Origin: Harmothoe impar
Lineage: Eukaryota > Annelida > Polychaeta > Phyllodocida > Polynoidae
Assembly (NCBI GenBank): GCA_947462335.1
Contig: OX381718.1
Location: forward strand, 44,826,281-44,890,280
DNA length: 64,000 nt
Reading direction: 5' to 3'
Shown here: piece by piece, positions 1 to 12,200 of the stretch
Layout: every line of letters starts with the position of its first letter
Position numbering within the stretch: the first letter of the stretch is position 1
Translations under genes and position numbers: made by a program
Notes under the pieces: model-generated
What the model was told of the DNA's origin: nothing
Database searches by the model: none
The model's input: only the letters and a program-made list of their open reading frames with translations

Positions 1-110
1 CAAAGGTGTCTACCCTCTGTATTAGCACATCATTCGATAGAAAGGAGGAGGGGAATTATTTCCATTCCCATAATAGAAATAGCCATCAATGTACTAACTT
101 TAAGACTTAC

Positions 111-216
111 CTAGTATGGTGTACAGGGCTGTTAGCACCAAGATCAGAACCACAGCAAGGTATATGTCCCAGTTAAAGATCTTCTGGATGAACAGGGCAC
201 CAGCATACATCTGACC
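111..216 (-). CDS. SLC5-like gene, exon 6
   Basis: Encodes [11 protein letters not shown]...[10 protein letters not shown] and ends in phase 1 at the GTAAGT donor (110-105). The acceptor CTTCTTCAG was preferred over the inner AG at 213-211 because it restores the two residues expected before the MYAGA motif. Confidence 0.85.
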
Positions 217-3200
217 CTGAAGAAGTCATCAACACTGCATGAATGCTGGCATTTAAGAAAGTTATTTTTTATCGAGTTATGTCACTATTTAACCCTTAAG
301 CTACTGACCCAGAAAGTCACCCACGTGAGCAACCCAAACTGCTATTACTACATAAACGGGGGATTTCTATGTCATATCATGTTAGGCCCAAAACCACCAT
401 GGGGAGAGTAAAATGTGGATATTTTAGAATTTGGGCTGAAAAAAACATATTTAATTTCAGTTAATGTAGTCACAGCATTGAATTAATTGTACTTACGGCT
501 ATCAAGGATACAATGGTGATGAATGTGTGTACAACAGCCCACCATATACGGATCCGCTGCCCTCCATACCTCAGCTTCAGGTACTCCGGCATAGTCGTGC
601 ACTGTAAAAAAAAACACTCTTTTCAGGGGGTTTTATTCCTCATCGTAGAAATTCCAAGCTCACCCCATCTTGACCTCAGGATGTCTGAGCATCAATTGCA
701 TGAACATTGTAAGCAAATTCTTATTTGCTTAAAATCACTCTTTAAGCGCATTTAAGTTCAGTAAAGCTCATGTTGATGTTATAGAAATGTCATAATGAAA
801 TTTAAGTGGCTTTAAACGACATTTTATGAAATTAAAGATGCTTAAATAGTGACATTAATCAATAAAATAATAATTTCCTTAAATGTCATCATTCATGCAG
901 TGATCATCCATGGCACTAGCAGTAACGTGCCGAATAATACCATTTGATCTGAATTGAATTTTAACCTCCTTTTGATACATCGAGATTGACTGATACTGTT
1001 TCAAGAAATGTTGATAAACATTCACAAATCTGCTAGAAACAGTCCTAGAATTGATTTAGTTTGATATAGTATATTGTGTTTATTTACTATTTTTTCACTA
1101 GTTCTACAAGTGTCACACTATGCGATTTTACGGCTGAAGCCCCGTGAGGCTCATAGGATTTTCCCATGCAAGGTGGCCTATAAGTGAGCTAGCTGTATAT
1201 ACACGAGAATTTATGGTACTGTGATATGAATCAGAGTGTCCTTGAGACTCCACAAAGCGGACTGAGTAGATTATTGTGTAAGGTTTGGATGGGGGCTGAG
1301 GGTCCACTATTTATTATCAGCAGTTTGCTGTAAAAACCAATTGGGATTTGGGAAATAAACCAGCTATGTATTGTCTAAAGTAACCCTTCAAAATAATTAT
1401 CTACATCTGTGTCTACCTACCCCGCTTGCCAAGTAGACTGGTAGAAAGAGCCATCCTAGTAAAATAAGCATGATCATAGCCTGCAAAATACGGATGTTTC
1501 AGTTAAGATTTTAAAAATTGCATTTGTCACAATTCATAAAAGGAAATAATTCAATCATCTAATTATCATTTCTTGTTGATAGATTGCTAAATGATCTGTA
1601 ATTTGGTTATCAATTTCGAACCCCAAAAATAGTTCCCACCGTCCATTATACCCCTTCCTTTGTCTGTTGACCCTATTCTATTTTCACAAGTGTTGTTAGT
1701 TGAATATATTAGTTCTCGTTATCAAAATCATATATTAACTCATGAGCCCATATCATGAACCAGTTCTTAGCCCTGCAATACTTACATGCCATTCAAACAT
1801 GACGACGGCTATGCCTGACGCAGCACCTGAGCCAGCCAGACCCACAAACATAGGGGCTCCTACATTGGTCGCCCATGTGGAGGCCCCTATCTGAAAAAAT
1901 TAATTAGGGTAGCCTAAAAATAGGATCAGATGGGATACCTGAACACGAACTTTTGGCATTATAGGGAGTATTCCACTGATGTCGTTCGGCTGATAATTAA
2001 TGTTAAACTTATGGGAGAATCTCGTCCGACCGATAGAATCTCCGCCGATTATATTAGGGGAATACTATTTATGGAGTTGGCAGTCATTCTGTCAATCGGG
2101 CGAGATTTTCCCATAAGTTTAACATTGTGTAATCATTGATCCGGCGGGATTAATTGTTCATCATTGGTGCCCCCTACAGGGAAGAAGTCAAACCAAATCT
2201 CACATCCACTGAGACACAGACTGGTCATATGACGTCATGCATAATATCTTACCTGAGCGCCCATTCTCACCTGGGCCGCCGCCATACGAACTACTACAAT
2301 ATACAAGCCTAGATCCTATATTATTCCGCAAAATTTTTATATCTGCTGCAAATATATACCACATATTTGCAGCACCCTTTATTTTAAACCTGTCGGAGTA
2401 AGGTTTACGTAGGATTAAGACGGATTACGCCACGCCACGCCATACACCGGTCAGAGGACGCCATGCAGACCCGCCGGGACACCAGGCCGGTCAGGGCCGC
2501 GTCAGAGCGGGCCAGAGCCCGCATTTCAGACTCCCTCTCCAATTCACAATCAGCTAAACGCAAAAAGGTGAACAGGGGCGGGGCATGGGTTGAGGCACGC
2601 TCAGAACATGACATTATTGACGTAGCTGTGGACGTACATGCCTCTAACGACCAGACCCAACAGGAGGGTACGGTCCATGACGAGCATAATGATACTCTCC
2701 ACGACCCCCTGGAGAGGATCCACCGCCTGGAGGTGGACATGCAGGACATGAGGCTGAACCTCAGGGAGGTAAACGGTCACCTGGCGTTCCTCGTCGACGC
2801 CGGGCTACGCCGCGCCGAGGAGGAGGAGGAACCGGAGGGCATGGAGGACCAGTTCCCCCAGCGCTCGGTGCGCACCCCCCGCAGGCACAACGGCCCCCTC
2901 CAGGTCACCATCAACCAGGTACCCCTCATGTCCATGCCAGCAGACGACACGAGGGTCAGCGAGACACCGGAATTCGAGCTCGACTGCCCCAGGGAAGAGA
3001 CGCGTCCCCCTGGACGACAGCATCGGCACCACCTGGAGGCGGTCAGGCAACGCCTCCAGACCGGCACACGTCAGCACGGCCCCCGGCGGAGGCCGACGCA
3101 CGCTCCGGAGCGCCACAGGACTGCCAACTACGGGCAGGCACGGGCCCAACCCAGGCAGCCCCCTGCCGCGTGGGGACACACGGCCCCCCGCAACTACCAC

Positions 3201-6200
3201 GACGACACCTTCCTCCAGGAGCCGGACGAGGACGGTTACGTGAGGGACAGCTTCGGCCGCTACCACCTAGCAATGGCAGGACAGATGGCAAGGAGAGCAC
3301 ATGATGCTGGGTTCATCGCCAACAACATGAACAGGGACCGCTATGAGGTCCAGCAGTCGGATGGTAAGAACCCATTTATATCTGACCAATTTGTTGACCC
3401 CATCATCAAGCCATATGTATTCTTAGAGCGGGACGGTTGCACCACCATAAAGATGAAATTCGAGGCCCGTGCCACCATGTCATGCCTAGAGTACATAAAC
3501 GCCACCACACTGTTGTTACAAAATCCCTCTGCGTTCAAACCCGAAGATAGGGACCATATACTGGCCCACCTCAGTCAGGTGTCTCGAGATACCAAAACCC
3601 GCACATGGCCACCAGTGAGGAGGTGGACACAGGCAGTGTGGGACGCAGTGGAGAAAAAGCAGTTTGGATGGTCCAATAAGCAGGCCATACACAGCCTGAA
3701 ATCTGATCTCGCCATGGAGGAGGGGTCATGGGCCGGAGGCCACTCAAGGGCTGCCCCCAGTAAAGACCCCAGCTCCGCCCCCACGTATAATATATGCAGG
3801 GACTTCAACACGGTGAAGGGCTGCCAGCACCGTTCACACCACACAGGGGCGGCGGGTAAGATGTGGCATTACTGCTCGTACTGTGATGCCAAGAACCTGC
3901 AGTTCACACATAACATTATCGCATGTCAGAACAAATTCAGGGACGGCCCCCAACAACAAGGGGCAGCTAGGCCATCACAACCCGGGTACGCACACAGCAG
4001 GCCACAACAGGAGCAGCAACTCCACCAACAACAGCAGTACCAGCAACAAAACCAACAACAGCAGCCTTTCTATGCCCAACAGCATCCAAAAAACGATCAC
4101 TCGGGGCCGCCTCAGCACAGGTAGATGCGGTCCCGCTGTACATACCACGGTCTAGGTACCTATGGCCCGCTGTATATAGCTCACATGATGTAAATATTGA
4201 CTTGATACAGGACGCGGCGAGTACAGGGAACCCGCACCCACGTGGCATTGTTGACAGCTGCGGCGCGGGAATCCCCTCGATGAGCCACGCCCACACACGT
4301 GACAGCGCGCCGACCCATGACGTCACCGCAAAACACAGCGGCCATGTGCCACCGCCCGGCGGAGTCCCCGAATTCCGGGGAACCCCCACACGACACACGC
4401 TCCGTGACGTCACCACTTCTCGCGCAGCCTCTCGCGAGACCCACGAGATCCAACATGGCGGCAACGACAACAAAATATCGATGCCGAAGGACCGAAAGAC
4501 CGACAAACATGCGTGTTATAATGAAGTTGACCAATTTATGCAGGTATTGGACATGCAAATGCCCTCCTCGGACAATGATAATTAACATGAAGCCGGCTCT
4601 GTGCCTCACACAACGGGCGGAAGCACACAGCATGCCGCTCACACATCGACCCCGCCACTGTCGGCCGGCAACACGGCACCGACAGCGGCAACACATCCTG
4701 ACACCAACAACAGCGAAGGTACGAATATAGACTTTGGTATTATTAGGCAGATGTGTGAATCCAACGTGAAGAATCATGATGTAGACATACACCCCAATAG
4801 GTTTGCTGCACACAGGGCACAGTTCTGGCCAGATTGGGCGGAGCCTCACAAGGCCCCGGACTTAGCTAGTATATATGAGCGGGTCAAACAGACCGGTCTC
4901 CCTAACTGTCAGGGTGCTAGGTTACCTTTACCCACAAACTTAAACATCACTGCTTGGGACAAACAGTTGTCCAATTCCGCAGAAGACAGGGAGTTGTATG
5001 ACTTTTTAAGATAAGGCTTCCCGATGGGTTATCTGGGCCCCACTTCACACACTGCCGGGGTGGACAACCACCCCAGTGCTTTAGACTATATACCACAGGT
5101 GGACAGCTTCATTAAAAAAGAGCTGGGTCTGGGAGCCCTCATCGGCCCTTTTCACACACAACCATTTCGGGAATGGGCGTACGTGTCCCCGTTAATGACA
5201 AGAGAGAAATCGGGAACAGATGAACGTAGAGTGATCACGGAGATGACCTTTCCTAGACAGTCATCAGTAAATAGTTACATTGCCAAAAACACCGTCATGG
5301 GTCGGGAACGCCCACACTCCCTCCCCACAGTAGATAGCTTCACCCAGAAGCTCCTGGAGGTGGGAACGGGGGCCTTCCTCAGTAGCGTGGACATTTCAAG
5401 GGCATACAAAAACCTGAATTCGGATGTATTGGATTGGCCTTTGCTATGCCTAAAATGGGGAAAACAATTCTTTCTAGACATATCAGTACCCTTTGGGGCG
5501 AGGGCGTCGGCATCCCATATGCAATCAGTGGCAGAAGCCATCATCAGAATGCTCGAGAGGAAAGGTGTAACAGCAAAAATGTACCTTGACGACATTGTTA
5601 TATTGTCATCCAACAGGCATGCAGCATGGAGGGACTACCAGCTCACACGTGACCTCCTCAGAAGCCTCGGCCTCCCAGAAGCAGCCCACAAACTACAGCC
5701 CCCCGACAAGGTCGTCAAATGGCTCGGTGTCATTATTAACGCCGAAACAATGAGCATCTCCATACCGCCAGAGAAACTCCAAGAAATAATGCTCAAGGTC
5801 AGTGCGTTCACCAAAAAGAGGTCACTCTCACGTAAACAACTACAAAGTCTCATAGGCTCCCTATTGCACCTCTCAAAGTGTATACGTCCAGGCAGGCTCT
5901 TCGTCTCTAGGTTATTAGAGAGCCTCAGGCCTATGGTCAAAAAACACATTAATGTAAACTCGTCAATGAGAAAGGACATGAAGTGGTTCTTAGAGTTTGG
6001 CCAGGGTTGGAATGGTGTCTGCCTCATACCAAAAGGCCCCCCACAGCTCACCATCCATGTAGATGCATGTGGCTCGGGCATCGGTGCCACAGATGGGCAT
6101 AGGGCCTATGCCACACAGACTAACCCAATCGACGACCCGGTCGTAAACATAGCACATCTCGAGGGAGTCAACGTGGTGGTGGCAGTACACACTCTCCTTA

Positions 6201-9200
6201 CAAATGACATTGGTGGTAAACATGTGCTAGTACTGTGTGACAATGAGGCAGCTGTAACTGTGTTTACTTCAGGCAGAGGCAAGGACCCGGTGCTCCTCGA
6301 CAGTGCCAGGGCACTCTGGATGACGCAAGCCATCCTCAATGTAAAATTGACTTTCTCACATATTGCAGGAGCCAAGAATGTGGTGGCGGATGCACTCAGC
6401 CGAGCACACCTCTCTAGCAAACACCTGGCCGAGGCCAACAGACTCATAGCCATAAACAATCTGACTGTGATAGAATCGTGCAACTACATATTTGACAATG
6501 TCTCCCCCTCTGTCTCCTCCAGATCCGGGCTTCAGATTTCTGCAGAGGAAGGCAGCACAAAGGCAGACAAAGGCAAGGGCACCAGGGACGTATGCAAACA
6601 GGTCTTCCGCTGTAAAAGCATACCTGGCCTTCTGTCACGAGATGAGAGTAAGGCCATACCAACCCACCCACCAGGAGATATGTGCCTACCTGGAGTACCT
6701 GGCACTCAGGAAGCTCTCCCCACTGACAATCAGGAACATAGTGTCACACATACGGCGCCACATGGAGCTGGCCGACGGCCAGGCGGCAGCAATGTCACAC
6801 CCCAGGGTGCTGCTGGCACTGGACGCCCTGGACCGCCAGAAGGACATAAAGTCGAACGTGAAAGACCCCATCCCACTCAGCCTGCTAAGGCTGGTGATCA
6901 TGTCAATACCAAGGACTCACACCGGCACAGTGCTGAGGGCGGCAATCCTTATTACCTTCTGTGCCGCGCTCAGGAAGTCAGAGGTGGTCCCAGCATCAGT
7001 GGCCACATTCAGTGCTACAAAGCACCTCACAAGAGGCGACTGCCGGATCAACAAGGACATACAAAAACCTGAATTCGGATGTATTGGATTGGCGAAGGGG
7101 CCAAGAACATGCAAAAGCACAACCAACAGAAGGTTGTCATCCTGCACCGCTCACCAAACCCCTTTCTATGCCCAGTGAGGGCCGTGGAGCAGGTCATAGC
7201 AAATGCGCCAGGTCTGACCCCAGTCCACCCACTCCTTGTGTTCCCAGGTACCGCCACCCCAATGCCCCCCTCGTACCTTCAGAATGCCTGGGACAAGGCT
7301 CTGAAGGCCCTTGGCGTCAAACCAAAACTTTTCACACTGCACTCAGTAAGGAAAGCTGCAGCAACGGCAGCAGCGCATGGAGGCTGCACAGAACAGCAAA
7401 TCCAGTCGTACGGGGGCTGGAAGTCAAAGGCGTACAAAGTGTACATAAAACACAAGATGGACAACAAAGTCAACAAAGTGATCACTCACCGCCTACATAA
7501 CTCATAAACACTCAAATCATACAATTCTTGGTCGGCTTGGTACTCATCTCATTAATAATTGTATTCTTTATCGTCTATTTTAATATGTGTGTATAACTCT
7601 ATAAATTTTATTTCTCATAAATAAATTTTATTCTACCCAAGCGGGCTTCAACTCAGTTTCTTCCCGGGGTAGCAGTAATGGTGTAATCATTGATCCGGCG
7701 GAATTAATTGTTCATCATTGGTGCCCCCTACAGGGAAGAAGTCAAACCAAATCTCACATCCACTGAGACACAGACTGGTCATATGACGTCATGCATAATA
7801 TCTTACCTGAGCGCCCATTCTCACCTGGGCCGCCGCCATACGAACTACTACAATATACAGGTGTTGAATCCCACCCACCCACTCCTCATAGTCATAACCA
7901 TCAATTTACAATTATTACTTATACGGTACTCATCTCATTAATAATTGTATTCTTTATCGTCTATTTTAATATGTGTGTATAACTCTATAAATTTTATTTC
8001 TCATAAATAAATTTTATTCTACCCAAGCCGGCTTCAACTCAGTTTCTTCCCGGGGTAGCAGTAATGATAAACTTTTATCGAATGACAAAATTCCAGCCGA
8101 CCGTGGAAGACACGCTTTAAGCAAAACACTGATATCCTGATGCTATGTTTAGTCTTACATGGTAACACAAGATGGAGAAAACACAGAAAATACTTACAGG
8201 GATCCAAGTCATGGATCTTCCAGCCAGGAAGTAGCCAGCCATGCTGTTCGTCTTGGCCCTACGAGTCGCCTGTGCCGCATGTGAGAAATAGACAAAGGGT
8301 TATTTCGCGAGGCACAGCTCGGGTGAGATAACCCTCAGTCAGGGAATAAACAAGTGCTCCTTTGTGTTTATTTCAAATTATTGTTACAACAAAATTTGTT
8401 GAAATGTCACTAAATTGATCTGTCAATAATAATATATTGTATAATTAGTTGATGATCAATTATAATGATTGACATACTGTAAAATACAGGTGGGAATTAT
8501 TTCACAGGGGTGTGGAATATGACGTTCTTTGGTTGCATCAATGGTTACCCTAAAAGTGCCACCTCCAGTAGTGTGTCCTACATTATATTAGCCAAGCACC
8601 ACACATGATATGTGAATAGTTGACCAAAGAGAAAAGACTTTAATCAATAAAATGCAGAATGATGATAATTATCTTTAAAAGTTAATGCTAAAGAGCCCCT
8701 CAAAGTTGGGAGAGTTCTGGCAGTCCCTTGAGTATCTAGCCAGGGAAGAGCCTGGGAACAATCCAAGGAGTTACGGCCGATGCTATCCGCACGCCACAGG
8801 CGTGCGAATAGCGGCCGCTATTCGCACGCCCACAGGGTGCGAATAAGAGCCCTTATTCCCACACTAGGTAGGGTCTGCATAATACTTCTTATTCCCACAC
8901 CATATAGGGTGTGCAATACAGGTCTTATTGGCACCCTGTCCTATACTTGTATGGGGTGGTAACTCACACCCTATACAGTGTGCAAATTAGAAACCTTATT
9001 CCCACACTGTGTGGGGGTGTGAATAAGAGTACTTATTCACACACCATTCAGGTTTGGTCTGGTGTGTGAATAAGACTCATATTTACACCCTACACAGGGT
9101 TTGGATAAGGGTTCTTATTTACACACTGGGTAGGGTGGGAATAGTAGTTCTTATGACCACACTATAGGGTATGTAGTACAGGCCTTATTGGCACCCTATA

Positions 9201-12200
9201 CTATGCTTATAGGTCTATAGGGTGGTGATTGGGGTGTGAATTAGGGCTGTTATTCCCACACTGTGCAGGGTGTGTATAGAAGCTGTTATTGCCACACTAA
9301 GTTGTAGGAGTACATGGATTCAAGAGAAAACTCTCCAATCTTCAAATCAAGTGATAATCTTAAAAATCGATAATCTTAAAATCAATGATCTTAAAATTCT
9401 TAACACCAGGCTTAGACCCCTCTACACATTTACATTTTTAACAGAGAAAAAAAGTGACTTGACCTGGAACCGAACCCTGGCCTCCCACACAAGAGGCAGG
9501 CACCATACCTACTGCTCCACAGGGGCTATTGGTAATAGCCATGGATTTTTACATGTAGTCTTTCCTGCACCTTACTGGGTGTGGGAATAAGGATCATTAT
9601 TAGGGATCTTTAGCAAACCCGACGTAGCTCATTAAACGCAAATTTCAGATATTTTCCTATATTCTTCAATTATGAAGCCGTCAAAAATGGAAGTGGAACA
9701 AAAAGTAGATATTTTCGCGTATACAAATTTTCATGAATTTGCTAAAAATGACATTTTCGCTAGTATTGATATTTGCTGATTTCCGAGATTTGGCTATTTA
9801 ATTCAATACTGTATAAGGGTAAGCAAGATGGCGGCGTAGCGACATCCTCAACAACGGGCTCCTGAGACAATCGCTAATAGCGAACGGTAAAAGACCTGTG
9901 ACATGACAGAAACATGACCATTATATGAGTAAACCACACAGGTAATTGTACTGGGAATGTGGACACGGTAAATGGAGCAAACAAGATCTAAAGGCAGTCA
10001 CAAACCACTCGCTACATCGAGCTGCGACAGGCTCCCATTATCGCTCAGCCAGACAGCATCAGACACCGCCTTGACCCCAAAACCAGCCGGCCCTCCCTCG
10101 AGCGCAGCCCCGCTACCACAACGGCCCGCAACCCGGTCTACTCGGGCCAGACACGTGATGTCACAAACCAAACCAGAACTGGCCCCACCATTCAAGTCAC
10201 CGATTAAGAAACAAGGCTGCTGATGTCCTTAGTAGTAATGCAAATGTAGACAGCCTAGTAAGACTAGAAAGATGTCAAAGCAAGTGCTTAAAGATTGCTA
10301 TGAATGTACCAATTAGAACAGCTACTGCTCATGCTCATGCAGTCACGGGATTAAATTATATCAAGGATAGACGTCACATGCATATGCTGACTGAAGCGTA
10401 CCAAAGGTCGAGATGTGATAAGTTCAAAAATATTGATGAAAGGAAGCTCAGAACTAGGTGCTGGAATGGACCAGCCCTGAAAATGAAATTTTCAAAGCTT
10501 ACCATGTACCAGCACCGTCTAGAGTACACCTTAGCTACTATGTGGAACAAGCTAGATCAAACTGACAGGGTAATCCCTACCTTAGAGCTCTTCAAAACTA
10601 CCCTCAAGGAATGATTGATTGATAAAATACCAAACCTCCCCACGTAGTAGTGAGATAACTTTCAGAAATAGTATTTGAATCTGAATAATGTAAGTAGTCA
10701 ACAGCTTTAAGTGAATGGTGAAAACAGTGTGACTTCTTTTAATTTCATTTTTAGAATTTATCTGTTATACAGTCCAACAGTTATTACAAATCGCTGCGAC
10801 AAAATGATCACTTGTTCATGAAATCTTGTGATAACATAACCCGTAATAACAGGTATACTTCATCTTTCTAACAACCATTATTTATCATCTTTATTTTTTG
10901 TTATTTTAGTATAAGCCCAGCTGGATTGTGATCATAGATTCATGAACTGGTTTAAAACCAGTAGTTGTAATGCTACATTTACCGTCATCAAAATTCCAGG
11001 CTGTCTTTTTCATATACTCTCTAGTTATTGTTATTCATCTCTATGTCTACTATTATCATGTATTTTAAGTAGCAAAACCCCATCTATTACCATAAACTTG
11101 TTATTTGTAAATGACTGTACCACCCAGGACACCGCCCAAAACCAGTTCCGATCTTGCTATTGGAACTAAAACGTGACCTACTATATTACGTATCTATATT
11201 ATGTCAGAATGGAATTAGTAATCTCGATGTAACTTGTTTAAACAAAAGCGTAATAAAGTAAATTTGTTCCAAAAAAAAAAAAAAATTCGCTCTGTACATA
11301 TTTTCGCGGATATTTCAAAATCTTCAAAATCATGGAAATATGTACAGCGTGAAAATACCTACATTTACAGTATATACATTAGCAATTTAGTATTTCAAAT
11401 ATCTCCCAATTACATTTTTCTCACATACCTTATCACCTTAGAACAGCTGAATAACAATTACAATAGCTGAAAATATTAACTCGTACTATTACCTTTGCTT
11501 GACGATGAGCATTAATTGTGAGTAGGCAAGCAGAAAGGATAGCCCAATAGAGGGCCCACGGGCTATCCTTTCTGCTTGCCTGCTCAAAATTGGAACCTGA
11601 ATGTGGGTGACATACCTGTGGTACCTCTTTACTTTAATATAACCATCTTTGAGGGACACGATTTCTCCGAAAAAGACGTTTTCGGAGACACCTGGAGTCG
11701 AACCCGGGGCCTTCCGCTTGCCAAGCGATTGCTCTACCACTGAGCTACATCCCCTTGTCCTATCAGATAGACTGTGTCTCACATTACTGGATCGGTATTG
11801 TAGAGAGGGGAGCAGGATTACCCGAGTGATACCCCCTTGCAGGTTTACCACCGAGGCACGGGGAATCCGGCCCCAACACATCTCTGCCAGGATTTGTAAC
11901 AGTATGCGACTAAATGATTTTGCCAGCTCATTTTATGACAAAGACTAAATTGCTGATGATATTACCAGGAGGATTTAAATGAGATCAAATACTAGGGTAG
12001 CGCCACGCCAGACATGGGGGTGCTTTGGGCAATCTATATCGATCTATGTGTCATCTAAGTATTGGAAAGATTCACGACGAGCCTGACACATACCGTGAGA
12101 CGAACCCTTGCATTTTAGGTTATTCGTGTACAGTAAAAACTCCAATAATTTTTTGTACTTACCCATAAGCCAACCCCGAGTATGAGAGCATAGTAAAGAA

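Larger units (their letters stand above)
2127..8066 (+). mobile_element. Ngaro-like (DIRS superfamily) tyrosine-recombinase retrotransposon
   Basis: A 5.9 kb element on the plus strand inside an intron of the minus-strand SLC5 gene. It has split direct repeats in the order A1 (2127-2305), internal region, B1 (7539-7680), A2 (7681-7859), B2 (7925-8066), the arrangement of Ngaro and PAT-type elements, and no LTRs. Coding order is gag-like ORF, reverse transcriptase/RNase H, tyrosine recombinase. No target duplication is seen, as expected for recombinase-mediated insertion. A1/A2 and B1/B2 each differ at about one position, so insertion looks recent. The copy is broken by one stop in RT and a frameshift in the recombinase. 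Confidence 0.92.
9822..10640 (+). mobile_element. Internally deleted LINE (5' end joined to 3' end)
   Basis: Begins with a LINE-like 5' leader (GCAAGATGGCGGCG), then an ORF1 N-terminus (9972-10223), and from about 10221 jumps straight to the C-terminal tail of a CR1/L2-like reverse-transcriptase protein (to 10614), ending in a short repeat tail GATTGATTGATAAA. Several kilobases of ORF1 and ORF2 are missing, so this copy is non-autonomous. Confidence 0.65.

Noticed and set aside
2805..3266. 153-codon minus-strand ORF
   Set aside because: Antisense of the GC-rich gag-like ORF1.
4181..4849. 222-codon minus-strand ORF across the Ngaro element
   Set aside because: Antisense shadow of the element's coding region; no domain.
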